A stretch of DNA of 64,000 nt from assembly GCA_009760855.2 (NCBI GenBank), contig WPIO01000001.1, forward strand, positions 5,540,001-5,604,000. Reading direction: 5' to 3'. Position numbers and translations under genes: made by a program. The notes below the pieces were generated by a model. That model did no database searches and was not told the origin of the DNA. It saw only the letters and a program-made list of their open reading frames with translations. Positions 44,545 to 56,943 of the stretch are shown here, piece after piece. This DNA is from Cristatella mucedo (lineage: Eukaryota > Bryozoa > Phylactolaemata > Cristatellidae). Position 1 is the first letter of the stretch; each line of letters starts with the position of its first letter.

Positions 44545-47500
44545 TACTACTACTAATAATAAGAATCCGCTTGATAAAGCGCCCTCAGAGAACTCAATCT
44601 CTCTCTCTCTCTCTCTAGGCGCTTTACATTTGTTGCAAAGGGAAACGCGATTGAATGTTGAGTAATATCATGGTTGATAAACAAAATGAATAACATGGTT
44701 AGGGGTGACATGCACAGGGTCAGCATGCAAATGTGGTTAGTGGCAGCATGCACAGTGTCAGCACGCATAAGCACACGAAAGACGAATCACAGGGACCCAC
44801 TACATGCTGTCATAAATAGATGCGTTTTAAAGTTCTTTTTAAATGTGGGCAAGTCAGGGGATGATGGGATGCAAGCCGGAGTGAGTTCCAGGCTTTGCGA
44901 GCATACGAACTAAATGCACGGTCTCCAAAGGATTTGAGGTTTGTACGTGGTACAGGTAAACATTTAGATTCCGAAAAGCGGGTGGTACGATGCTTGGCGT
45001 GGTGAGGGAGTCGATCTGAGAGATAGACTGGAGTCAAAGAATGAAGTGACCTAAAAGTGAGCGACAAAACCTTGAAGTCGATCCGTTGCTTGACTGGTAG
45101 CCGGTGCAGGTCAGCGAGAAGTGGTTTGATGTGGCAACAGCGACGCTCAAGACAGACAAGCCTAGCTGCAGAGTTTTGCACCAGCTGTAAGCACCTGTTT
45201 GCATATGCCGGTAGGCCGGCAAGCAGTGAGTTAGAGAAGTCAAGACGGGATGTCACAAATACATGGAACAACATAGACGTGGTATCCTTATCTAAACAAG
45301 CCCGAATTTAAACAATTTTATGTAGCTGAAAGTAGGCAGACTTGACTGTGGAGCTGATGTGGTCGTCTAACGAAAGGTCACTTTGGAACATTGCACCTAG
45401 ATTTCGTGCAGATTAAACAGGAGATATGGGCTGGGAGAGCCGATTTTGAACGTTAGCCTTTCCAATTTCTGAATCACACTTGTTTTGCGCATAACTATTA
45501 AGTCAGTTTTATCATCATTTAATTTAAGAAAATTTGCAGCCATCCATATGCGGCCATCAATACATGCAGCAAGGGAGTTAAGAGAAATCGAGGTGCTCGA
45601 AGGCTGGGAGTGATCAAAGCAAAGATACAACTGAGTGTCATCCGCATAGAAGTAGATGCTTAGATTGTGCTTGGTGATCACATCGGCAAGAGGGAGAGTA
45701 TAAACCGTGAAAAGAACCAGACCTTTCACGGACCCCTGAGGTACCCCATATTTCAGAGTAACCTCGGATACTGAGGAGCTGATGGTACGAGAATACACTG
45801 GAGGAGTAAGAAGGTCGGTTATTTAGGCTGGTACAAGCGAGAGAAGTGACCTGTAAGCTAGACTGAGGATATTGAAATCGATTCAATTTTTCAAAATGAG
45901 CCCAATAAAGCTCACGTAGAAGTAATTCGCTGTGACAGCAACGCCGTTAAAGACAGACTAGACGAGTCGCTCACTTTTTTATCAGTTGCTGACAGAATTG
46001 CAATAATCTGGAGGCGTGAAATAGTTTGGCTGTCCTACTCTTGTCCAAGGAAGCCCTAATTATGAGACTGTTCATTAACTGACACTAGGCCGATTTAAAA
46101 GTGGCGGAAGTTTTCTCATCCAATGAAAATTCGTTTTGGAACAGCACGTGCAAATTACGGACCGGCGTCGCTAGAGTGATTCTGGCTGAGCAAATCTTGG
46201 AAGTGAGGTTTTCCAACTTGGGACTTTGGGGTGACACCAGGCCTGCCTACATTAGGTTGCTCTTATAATTGTCAAGCTTCATGAAGGTTGGGGGCCACCT
46301 GTAGCTGCGAGAGTCATCGGCTGCTAGAGAGTTGAGTCGTATACAGACCGATGGTTGAGAATGGTCAAAGGACATGAAGAGCTCGGCGTCGTTGGCGTAG
46401 AAATCAAGGCCGGATTGTGTTTGGCAGTGACATCGGCCAGAGGGAGAGTATAGATACTTAAAAGAAGGGGGCCTAAGAGAGAACTCTGAGTGACTCATTC
46501 TTTAAATGCTCCCCAGTTAATGGGCAACTACTTGTATCTACACTCCGACACCTCTCACTGATGTAAGACCTAACTCAGTTTAAAACTGTGCCAGAGATAC
46601 CTGGGTGTGTGGAGTGAAGCTCCAGATGGATCCGTTGACCATTGTGCTAAATGCTGCTGATGGATCTAGGAGTACCGGCAGAGAGGCCATTCTCCGATTA
46701 GCGTCGTTCAGGGTATCGTTTTAAACTCGAAGCAGAGTGGTTTCTGTGGAATGATTAGCTCTCTAAATCCCAATTGGAACTTGCTAGCAAGGTCTGATGA
46801 ATTTACGTTACTGTTTAGTTGCTGGGTCACGACTCAGTTCAATTGTCTTAGGCAACAATGGCAGAAGGGAGAGTTGACGAAAGTTAATCAAATTCAAAGG
46901 ATCTACGGCAGGCTTTTAAATTAGTGGCCTACCAATTGCTGCGTTCTGAGGGGAAGGGGTTTTGCCGATAACCAGGATAATTCGTACAATATTTGTTATG
47001 GTGGACAGCAACAGGTCTATGCCTCTGGTAAGCAGAAAACTGTCGGGGCAGTATCTGGACGGCTGGCGGTCTTTTTAGTCTGGGAGAAAAATTAAGCGAC
47101 GAGGCGAACAGAGATAGGCGCAAAGGAGAACAGAAAAGAAAAGCGCGGCTATGAGTGGTTGCAATACGGCAGTGACGTCAGTGAGGGAGTACAGTCACCA
47201 ATCTTCTCTATCTCACCTACGAAGAATTTGGAGAACCGCACTGACAGGTCACCGCTGGGATCACCGAGGAGTAGGCTTGCTCGCAAGAGGTCAGCTAAAT
47301 GGTCGATAGCAGACTATTTAGTATTTTTGGTTTAGTGATCTGCTTATTAAACTACTTCTCTGTAAAAACTTGGCATTAGCTTAAATGGGTTTATATGACC
47401 TGCAATAGTCTTCAATTTCCAGGCCGAGACATCGAGTATCGATTTCTTGATGACCTCCACAAGTCGCGTTTAGTGTCCCTTGCTCTTTTCATATCACCCC

Positions 47501-48490
47501 TAAACCAATGGGCGTTTTGGCGGGGACCATCCTGTCATTAAGAGAGGTGCGAACTCGTGAAAAACGTTGGATAGCGTCGAATTGTTGCGTTGCATCGAGG
47601 AGAGTAGGTCAGAGGGTCAAGTAGAAGGGCACAGCAGGAAAGTATGCTGCAAACAATACCAATTTCAAGCGAATTAAAGTTTTTTACTCACGCGCAATTT
47701 TTGAGGTCGACGGAGAGACATTTTCCAAGATGAATGAAATGCCGATACAATCAGACATGCCGAAATGGATGACGATAGGATTCGACAAGAATCAATCACG
47801 GAAGTAAATATAATCAAGGAACTGGCTAGTTAATTTTGTAAGGGCTTGAACTTGTAAAATCACTGAGGCAGCAAGACTGAGACAGTGGATGCATGTATGC
47901 TGAAACACATCAGATCAGATGGATTATCAAAGTGGATATTAAAATCATCTAGAATGAAAAGAGGGTCACTTTAGTGGAAAGAATGGAGAGCAAGTCGGAA
48001 CAATTAGCTACTTTGCTGGGATTTCCGTCTGGTTAACGATAAATTACTTCTGCAATTGGCTTTTTTATCACTGCCTGGCTAGAGAGCCAGAGATTCAAGC
48101 GATTGCTTGTCAGGAATTTAGAATGGCTACAAATTGAAAAAGGTTCGGGAGCCGCAGCTGCTCTAGTGCCAGCTTTCAGCTATCTCAGAGTACGAAAATA
48201 GGAGAGACCTTCCGGGGTAGCGAGCGTCGGTGGTAGCGAGCAGTTCGTCGACACCAGCCAGGATTCAGTAACTGCGAAAGTGTTGAGAGCGTCGTCAGAA
48301 GGTCGTCATCGAGTCGCTTGTAACCAACGGCCTATTGCACTAAGAGCGAGCGGGCACTCCTTTTGCGAAATTTATAAGCGGTCGACGAGGTTAACTTCGG
48401 CTTTATGGCTGCTTGTTTTGAGTCGTTAGCGGTAGCTCTGATGTGAGAATATGGGGAGGGTTAGCAAGATTAGCGGTTCATCGTAATGAC
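44545..48490 (-). mobile_element. Long but decayed LINE (APE endonuclease plus RT), possibly two nested copies
   Basis: The 3' end (44570-45310) carries the LINE tail and post-RT frames ([35 protein letters not shown]). The RT catalytic motif C region is at 45650-45500 (FYADDTQLYLCFDH, then MAANFLKLNDDKTDLI). A second, diverged RT segment follows at 46500-46250 (FYANDAELFMSFDH), implying a duplicate or nested copy. Further 5' (47.4-48.1 kb), remnants of an APE-type endonuclease are seen (DPLFILDDFNIHFDNPSDL near 47960; YR-PDGNPSKV near 48040). This architecture is CR1/L2-like. Numerous stops; inactive. Confidence 0.8.
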
Positions 48491-49211
48491 GAGACGACGC
48501 ATTCTTTGATTAAGGGACGACGGTATTGAGATTACTGTGGCTCAGACAGCCCCCTGTTACCCGGCGTGTTCTACAGCGACGCTTGACTCACGAAGCCTGG
48601 CACAGATGCGCACCGCATATGCAGCAGTGTTGATTTAAAAAAAGTTCGAAACTACAGCAAGCATTCTCGGTCTCGCTCGAGCGTCTGCGTAAACCGTAGC
48701 CGGGCATGCAGCAGGCAACGCGGTGAAGATACAGCAGCAATCGGTTACAAGCAATTACACATAATTTAGTCCTAATTTTTACACATTTTTAATTAAAAAT
48801 TATTTACAAATTTCCTTAGATATTAAAGATTCTACTTACAAATTTTCGAAATTAAAAATTATTTACACATAATATATTACTTCCTAAATTAAATAAAGTC
48901 CGTTCAAACGCACTTCAACGCCACTAGGTACAAAGAACTCTCACGATTCGCAAAGTAGGTCTTGGTCGAATGATTAGATGGTTCTGATTTCGTGAAATCT
49001 ACAGTAGCAGCAGAGCTACATCTGTGAGAGTTTGAAAAAAATTCTTTTGCACCTTTGATTTGAGCAAAATTGGAGTCCGTGGTTGATCTGAAGCAGTGCA
49101 GAGAGCAAAAAGAATGCAAATCTTACGGAGGCCCTATTTGGATACAGTTATATTTATGCAGTATGCACTTTACATCTGTATACTTTTGCAAGAGAATTAT
49201 TACTCGTACGG

Positions 49212-50085
49212 GATTCAGTAGGGCCACAATAATAATAATAATGCACTTGATAAAGCGCCCTCAAAGAACTCAATCTCTCTCTCTAGGCGCTTTACGTTTG
49301 TTGCAAAGAGAAACGCGATTGAATGTTGAGTAATATCATGGTTGATAAACAAACAAAATGAATAACATGGTTAGGGGTGACATGCACAGGGTCAGCATGC
49401 AAATGTGGTTAGTGGCAGCATGCACATTGTCAGCACGCATAAGCACACGAAAGACGAATCACAGGGACCCACTAAATGCTGTCCTAAATGGGTGTTTTTT
49501 TAAGTTCTTTTTAAATGTGGTCAAGTCAGGAGATGCTCTGACGCAAGTCGCGAGGGAGTTCCGGGCTTTGGGAGCATACGAACTAAATACACGGTCTCCA
49601 AAGGATTTGAGGTTTGTACGAGGTATTTGTAGACTGTTGGATTCTGAAAAGCGGGTGGTACGCTGCTTGGCCTTGTGGGGGGGGGGGGAGTAGATCTGAG
49701 AGATAGGCTGGAGCCAACCAATGAAGTGACCTAAAAGTGAGCGACGAAACCTTGAAGTCGATCCGTTGCTTGACTGGTAGCCAGTACAGGTAGGCAAGAA
49801 ATGGTGTGATGTGGCAACTGCGACGCTCACGACAGACAAGCCTAGCTGCGGAGTTTCGCACCAGCTGCAATCGCCTGATCGCACATGCCTGTAGGCCAGC
49901 AAGCATTGAGTTGCAGAAGTCGAGACGGTATGTCACGAATGCATGGACCAACTTAGACGTGGTATCCTTATCCAAACAAGCCCAATTTTAGCAATTTTAT
50001 GTAGCTGAAAGTAGGAAGACTTGACGGTGGAGCTGATGTGGTCGTCTAACGAGAGGTCACTTTGAAACATGACACCTAGAAGGGC
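49212..50085 (-). mobile_element. LINE 3' end copy, same subfamily as 44.5 kb
   Basis: Minus-strand frames 49459-49902 and 49583-49975 encode [48 protein letters not shown]. The left end has aataataataatgcacttga. Large parts (for example 49340-49480) are almost letter-for-letter the 44.67-44.81 kb sequence, so the two are recent relatives. It carries a private poly-G run at 49677-49688. Confidence 0.88.
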
Positions 50086-51270
50086 GTCTCACTTGCCTCG
50101 TTTTGCCAACTGGCGATCTTTGCCTCGACTGAATCGTCCGTGAGCTAGGGTCGTGATTAATTCTGCAGTTGGGTAGTCAAATTTTGATTAATGACTGCAC
50201 CAAAATGAAGGTAACCACCGAACGTAGCTTCATTCAGCTTTCGCGAACTAGTCAATGCCTAGTAATTCATTCACACAGCATAATTGCTACCTAATACTGC
50301 CTCTGTGGCTGGTCGCTGGTGCTTACGTAAGTGTACCCTACCCATGCTACTTTTTAGAGTCGCTATAGGTTTTGACTATCGCAGGCAGTTATGTGTATTA
50401 ATTGAGGAGATACTCATTGTAGAGTCAACTGCCGTCGGCGGAAACAATGGGGAAGCCAAGGGGTGTGGCAACTTCGACGTTCACGGGGTAATGGCGGTTG
50501 CCCTCCCATAATGGCGATGGCCCTCCCATAGGGAAGCACTCGCATCCTGGGGCAAAGCTACCCAGGTCTTGGGGGGGGGGGGCGGGGGGCAATGGACCCC
50601 TGGCCCCAACCTGAGCCCTCGCACCAATCTGTGAAAATCCTGGCTCCGCCGCTGGGGGGGGGGGGTAAGGTTTTTAAGCCACATTCACCGACGGAGTGCT
50701 TTCTCTATGAGTTACGCGCCGACAGATTGATACGATTGGCCTCATGTTTACGACTTTCGTAAATTTAGATAACTCTCATCGCAGTTTCACCAACTCGTAG
50801 TGATGTACTTGGCTTCACTTTCACCCTTTTTATAGACTGAAATTACTTACGCCACACTTCCCCTAACTCCTACAAGATGAGCTTAAAGCTTGCAATGCTT
50901 GCGAAGCTTAAACGAATAGCGGTGACACCCAAAAGCTGCTAGCACAGTACGCTGCAGACCGGAGACTTCTGCGAGGAGCTTCTGGAGACTTTCTGGAGAA
51001 ACTTCTGGAGGCCGGCAACAAACAGCAATTTAAATCCATGGGTTGTTACAAGTATAGTGAGTTTACCTGCCCAAATACTGAACATAATAATCAAAATAAG
51101 TGCTGCTGCAATAATACGATCTGAAGTCGCAGGGTAGAACAACAACAACAACAGCCTTTGATCTGTCTGCTGCAGCAATTAGCCGCCCTTCCAGAGAACG
51201 TCGAATCGGCTTGTCTGCTTGTTTTCTGAGTCATTCCAAAAATAGAGCTCCGAGCCATCATTTTGCGAAT
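50086..51270. other. Intergenic with G-runs and a DNA-transposon-like end
   Basis: No host gene recognised. At 50560-50665 there are G-runs around ccaatctgtgaaaatcctgg, then ctccgccgctg; its reverse complement starts cagcggcggagccagg, like the terminal inverted repeats of several animal cut-and-paste transposons. A partner end was not found. Confidence 0.4.
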
Positions 51271-51274
51271 GTAA

Positions 51275-51368
51275 TGTAATGTAACGTATCCATCTGTAAC
51301 TCCACAAAGCCACAAAGACCACGTGGGTGTTACGCAGGCACTCACAGCCTAAGCGGCTTTCGGTACGC
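51275..51368 (-). repeat. Dispersed repeat, unclassified
   Basis: Reverse-oriented member of the 1305/33235 family; the plus strand reads catctgtaactccacaaagc, then gggtgttacgcaggcactca and cctaagcggctttcgg. Confidence 0.6.
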
Positions 51369-51874
51369 ATTCGATAGCCAACAGACATGAAACATGGTGA
51401 AGGTGGCATAACATAGCAGAGTCAGGAGAGCAGTTGAGGTAGTGATTAGCATGAAAGTAGCAGCTCGGGACAGCTGAAAAGGATGAGCCATTGTTGGCAG
51501 TAGGGGAGTAGTTGTCGTTGTATAAGAAATCAACCTAACGGATTATTGTCTGTCCATTTCCCCACGTTCCCTTCTCCTCCCCTTCCCGTGAGCCATTTCG
51601 ATAGGCTGTCCGTGGAACAAACTCAGGATTTTTTAGCCAAAGTGTTCTAGCATTCCCTAGGTGCACATGCAGACAACCACGCACAATTGGGCATCTGTTT
51701 CTCAGTCAAATTTTGCATCGTTCAGTTACCAAGGAATTCCAAACTTCACTTGAACACTTGCACGGTAAGTGCTAACCTTTGCAGACATGCAACGCCAGGG
51801 TCAATATTTTGTCAAATTAAATGAGACATATCAAGTCTGTTCTTATTATGAAAGACCTTGTAATTAGACTATGT

Positions 51875-52610
51875 AATAATAATAATGATATTTTTACATT
51901 TGTATAGCCCCCTTACATAACTTAATCTCTTTCTAGGCACTTTTTAAATTTGTTGCAAAATATGCTTGATTGAATTGTTAACGGTAGCATGCCTAATGTC
52001 AACAAGCATAACATGGTTAGAAGTGAAATACTTCGAGTCAGCATGCAAATATAGTTAGTAGCAACATTCAGTATTAGCATGCATAAGCCTACAAAGGAGA
52101 ATCACATGGACCCACTAAATGCTGAGATAAATAAATGCGTCTTTAGCTTATTTTTAAATGTCATTGAGTTTCAACTAAGTCGCCATCGGCCGCACCAAGG
52201 TGAGCGCTGGTCGACGCCAGCCGGAAGTGAATTCCAGGCTTTGGGAGCAGAGCTAAAGGCACGGACTTCAAAGGATTTGAGGTTCGTATGAAGTGAAAGT
52301 AAACGATTCGATTCAGAAAAGAGAGTAGTATGACGCTTAGCCTAGTGGGAGAGTAGATCTGATAGGTAGGCTGGAGCCACAGCATGAAGGGACCTAAAAG
52401 TGAGTGACAGAACCTTGAAGACTGGGAGCGAGTGCAGGTCGGTGAGAAGTGGTGTGATGTGGCAATTGCAACGTTCACGACAGACAAGCCTAGCTGCAGA
52501 GTCGTGTACCAACTGTAAGCGCCCGATTGCACAGGCCGGTAGACCAAAAAGCAGTCAGTTACAGAAGTCGAGATGGGATGTTACAAATACATGGACCAAT
52601 ATAATAAATT
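51875..52610 (-). mobile_element. LINE 3' end copy
   Basis: The left end reads aataataataatgatattttt, then tagcccccttacataactta and ctaggcacttttt. The minus-strand frame 52161-52547 encodes ARLVC-like and YLSDL-like remnants. It contains a private insertion near 52178-52215. Confidence 0.8.
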
Positions 52611-52839
52611 TAATATTATTTTAGTCACTGGTAGTACGTGTTATTCCCTAATTGCTTATGCATCAGCCGTGTAGAAAATGCGTTATTCCATAAAAATCGT
52701 ACTTTTGAGATCAGGGTTTACTAACTTGAATTAACCCATTTTGATGAAAAAACTTACAAAATTGAGTCCCGTGGATCACAATTAATCTGAAAGAACAGCA
52801 CAAAATTAGCATGTATTTACCCTGAATTAATACTGAAAT

Positions 52840-54060
52840 GACCACTCAAAAGGTTTCGGAAATCAGCAGGTGTTTTAGATTTTCGGCAATACTGAAAATC
52901 GCCGTCTCAAAGAAGCCCCTACGCAGTCTTCCATCACGTTTTCGCTACGCCCTTCTTGGTAAACACGTTCAGAGTCCAGTGTATCTTCGTGGAAGCGCTA
53001 GCCATGCTTCGCTGAGCAAGTTCCCATATTCTCTGCTAATTTGCCAAGATTTTTTGATTTGTCAAGATGAGCTTCATCGATGGGACTTAAAGGGAATTAT
53101 GCGTCCTATGTTGTCATAGTTCTTTATCAAAGCCCGAAACAGTGGCTCACTGTTTTCAGATTTGCGATTGCGTAGAAGGCCGTGAACCACGAACTGCCAA
53201 GGATTTGTTCCAAGCCGCGTTCTCCTTCCTGTGTAGGTTCTTAGCTGATTCGTCAAACTCAATGATTTTCTTTATCTTTGGTCCGAAGAAGATACCAACC
53301 AGCTTTGACATTTTACTCCAAAATCTTCGGGAAGACATTTTGGATGTATTCGACAGCTGCTGACTGATTGTCTCGAGTCGTGACAATTCCTTAACGAGGC
53401 TTACCTTGATGAGTTTCGGTGGCATCAGCATCTTCCGATGGTATTGCAGCGGCTCCGACTTGAGGTTGTTCTTTCCCGGGACCAATTCAGTCCGTTGTGG
53501 TCCGTCCCTTTTGTGATTGTGCGCAGCGAAGCCCCGGCAGTCCCACAGGCAAGGTAAACAAGAAAACTTCGTGAAACCGCTTTGGAAGCCCATCAGGTAT
53601 ATCATACTGAAGTTTCCCATGACGCAGCAGCCATATTTGTCGTCACTTCGTCACTCGGCAGCATATTGACAATGATCTAGTCGCCTTTGAGGTGCACAGA
53701 GTGAGCCGCAGGGAGAGATGGGTACTTGTTCCCGTTATGAAAGAAGTACAACCTTGTGGCTCGTGGACCAACTGCCTATGAATGAGTACTTGAATTCACT
53801 CAAGTTAAAAGTGATTCCTATAATGTCGATTTGATCGGCCGCATTGTCGCAGGAGCACAGACCATCATGCCGTCAGAATAAGTTGGAAACGCGTTGATAA
53901 CGCTTTTCCTAATCTGTTACTTTCACTCCTTGATCCAACAAGGTCGACTCCTTGAGCCTAGATGCCAAAAGCTTAGCATTGGACATGGTAAGACTAAGGT
54001 CTCTGATCAGTTCGTTGAGGTCATTCAGGTTGCAGAAGTACGACCGAGCCCAAAGTAGGC
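52840..54060 (-). pseudogene. Decayed copy of an uncharacterised repetitive invertebrate protein
   Basis: Minus-strand pieces follow one another in the order of a protein family I recall as multi-copy and unannotated in many invertebrate genomes: DLNELIRDLSLTMSNAKLLA with SRLKESTLL (about 54040-53930); HNGNKYPSLPAAHSVHLK (about 53745-53680); GFQSGFTKFSCLPCLWDCRG (about 53590-53530); KMLMPPKLIKVSLVKEL (about 53430-53380); GPKIKKIIEFD; AAWNKSLAVRG; and a C-terminal RFHEDTLDSERVYQEGR segment (about 53000-52950). Stops and frameshifts between pieces show it is not functional. The family's function is unknown to me. The copy number I recall suggests a mobile or element-borne gene, which is inference. 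Confidence 0.68.
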
Positions 54061-54124
54061 CTCTGCTTCCTTGGGGGGGGGGGAGGGCACTGGGCTCCCA
54101 GGGCCCCTGCAAACACCCTTAAGC

Positions 54125-54492
54125 CTCAGGCTTTACCAAGTCGAAACCGCTCCACAGACGCGGGACGTTTAGTTCGGCCTCTGCCCCACCTTAAATCCAC
54201 CAGTGACCGTGCTTTTAGCTGTCATGCATCTAAAGCTTGGAACTCACTACTTTCATCTCAAAATTCCTTGACTCGAATAATATTTAAAGCAAAGCTAAAA
54301 GACTTCCTCACAGTATTTGCAACGTCTCTATTAGCTGCCCTATATTTGCTTAAGTGTGCTGCAGTCGTGCACTTTGTTATCTTTGAAAGATTACAAGCTT
54401 CCTTCCCAGCCAAGGCGGTGCTTAGAAAGAGATCGTCTGGTTCTCTCTAAGCGCTAGGTAAAGGCATTATTATTATTATTATTATTATTGTT
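54125..54492 (+). mobile_element. LINE 3' end of a second subfamily
   Basis: Plus-strand frames give DRAFSCHASKAWNSLLSS and a TRIIFKAKLKDFL stretch, matching the CR1/L2-type C-terminus (AF...PK.WNSLP...FK..LK..L). The 3' end is gcttagaaagagatcgtctg, then gttctctctaagcgctaggt and (TTA)n. It differs from the main subfamily in its last 60 bp. Confidence 0.75.
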
Positions 54493-54499
54493 TAGTGAT

Positions 54500-56690
54500 C
54501 ACCAATGAGGATGCGAACATTTCGAAAACCCAACATTGGCCTAGTCTTCGGCACAGACTTAACTTATACGAGTAATAATTTGTTGCAGGTAACTGGCTAG
54601 TGCTTTCAAGGTATTTCCCATATTCAATGGTCCCTGTAGGCCTAGCACCACGGCGTACAGTGGGTTCCCTAGTTACAAGACAAATCCGTTCCTGGACTGG
54701 ATTCGTAACCCGGATTGTCATTTCCCATTTCGTACAGTGGAAAATTTTAATTTGTTCTCGAGCCTAAAAAAAACTTTCTCATCGACCCTTGCAATATAAT
54801 GGCACCTTGTTAGTACCATCGAGGCTCTATTTAGCACGACTAATAGACTGGCACGAATCTCTCTACCTTCCGGCGATATTTTGGAAACCTTACAGCTGAT
54901 CCATTATAAGGCTTTATTATGCCTGAATACTTGTCATGTTACAAGAAGCCCATTGAATTATCAATAATTAGAAGCCCATATAATTAAAATGTTTGTAAAC
55001 TAGAGTAGAGTTCGCAACGTTCGAGTAATTTTTTGCCAAGCCGGGTGCTCATAACCAAGATTGTTCCTTAGCTGAAGCATTTGAAACCTAGAACCAAACT
55101 GTATTATACTGGTATAATACAAAGTAGGGAGGTCCTGGTATCAAAAGGATTAGGTTTGCAAATAAGCAAATAGATGATGAAGTAGAGAGAGCCGTGAGCA
55201 ACAATTCCAATCTCATCCTAGATTATGGTTCAAGTTCCTTAAGTTCAAATGCAACATCGAAAGCAATGTCCACAGGTTAGGATATGCTAGGGAAAGTATT
55301 ACTCTTACGTTCCTTATCTATATGGATTACTCAATCAAATGCAAAAAGTTTGATCTGGAATCATAAAAGCAGAATTTATATGGAGTTTATACTTTACATA
55401 CATTGTCATAATCAATAACACACCTAAGATACACTACAGCACTGGAGTTAATAAGGGGAAAGGTGCGTCCTCAGGAGCTACACATGACCTTTGAACTAGA
55501 CTAAAATCCTATCAACATATGCACTTCTCAATTGTGCCACAAATACGATTGCCAGGACATGAATAAATGCTAGGCCTCTCTTAATTAATATATATTAATA
55601 TATTACAGCAGTCTATCTCGTTATTTTCTACAAACAAGTTAAAGCTGGCAGGACAACTTAATAATATGCCTGTCATGCTGAAGCAAGGATACGACCACAT
55701 TTCACGTATCCTACCTGCTTATTATAAACGGAACACACTTACAACGTGGCCTCGATAGTTGGAAGTGACTGGATAATCGCCATAGCTGACACCAGACTGT
55801 CACTAGCAAAAAAAGAAGCCGTTGCTGCCGGCCATGCACCATGCACGAGTGATAAGGAAGCACAAGCCAATATTTTCCTTTGCAATGAGATGTCCATCGC
55901 AGTGCTAATAGTTAGGCTGCAGATTCTGCCTTGGCCGGCCACGACTTTTCTACTGGAGAAAATTATAAGGCATGTCCAGTACTCAAGAATGCTGCTTAGT
56001 AAGTCAAGCTAAGCATTCCGACTGCCTCCCGTGTTCATGCGTTAGACATAGTAGCCACAGAGGCATCCGAGTTCCTCATTGTGCAGCTGATGAACTATGA
56101 TGCACGAAGTCAAACGCCAAGAGTCGTGTTGGTAGGAGAAAGGAGCAATAGCAGCAACCTCATTTCTCCACTGTAATAGCAGCGTTGCACTGCTGGTCGT
56201 GCAAGCACGACAGGCCACGATTGAATGACATCAGACATAACTAAAGGTGGCTCAGATTGCAAGGGAGTACCACCACACAACCAACTCCACACAGAAGAGT
56301 TGAGCTAACTCCATAAAGAAGAGTTGAGCTTCTGCTGACACTGTCAACTTCTGTTCAGCCCACCGGGGATTTCGGCAGGTAGAGTATGACAGGTCGTGCA
56401 TGCCAGCCACGTGCATATTGGTGCTCAGCGCATGTCATCCTGAGCAATTGTGCTAACAAGTCCACCAAGAGCCTTTCCAATGTCACCTGCCCGTTGAAAC
56501 AACTCGGATACGTTGCTTTTGTCTACAACGAGATATGAATGAAGACAAGTGCAACTTAAGCAGGATGCAGGGCCTTTAGTGAGTGACAAGAGGCCTGGAG
56601 TGGCCTACGATGCAGCGATGAATGGAAGTAGACCTTCGAAGCAGATGTTGGTACACAGGCCAACCAGCAAGCAATCTGACGAGAGAAATA
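54500..56690. other. Intergenic / dystrophin 3' flank, nothing recognised
   Basis: No conserved frame. The part next to 56698 should hold the dystrophin 3' UTR or, if the internal splice donor at 56765 is used, one more 3' exon that I could not identify. Confidence 0.4.
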
Positions 56691-56697
56691 GCTGGTC

Positions 56698-56943
56698 TCA
56701 TTTTGCGATTGAGGACTTGCACCGAACCGCTGCATCCTCCTGGACGGTTGCCATACACGACTTACGCTTCATCCGTGATCCAGCGATGAAGTTTACAGTG
56801 AGCTGCTCACTGCGCTCTGTCGAAAACTGCTGCGGCGACGGCTGCCCACCAGGGCGGCGATCTTCGTACGCCGGAGGCATCGTCATCTGCACCGAATCGA
56901 CGGTATTGGGCGCAGCACGACCGTCGTGCTCAGACAACGACAG
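56698..56943 (-). CDS. DMD: Dystrophin C-terminal exon (provisional end)
   Basis: Acceptor atgctgcag, in phase with the coiled-coil exon, then an open frame of 81 codons to TGA. The sequence ([28 protein letters not shown]) has only the general Ser/Pro/Gln character of dystrophin tails. A strong internal donor (C|gtaagt at 56765-56760) could instead splice to a further exon, so the last 22 or so residues are uncertain. Confidence 0.65.
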   Translation of the reverse strand: MSLSEHDGRAAPNTVDSVQMTMPPAYEDRRPGGQPSPQQFSTERSEQLTVNFIAGSRMKRKSCMATVQEDAAVRCKSSIAK

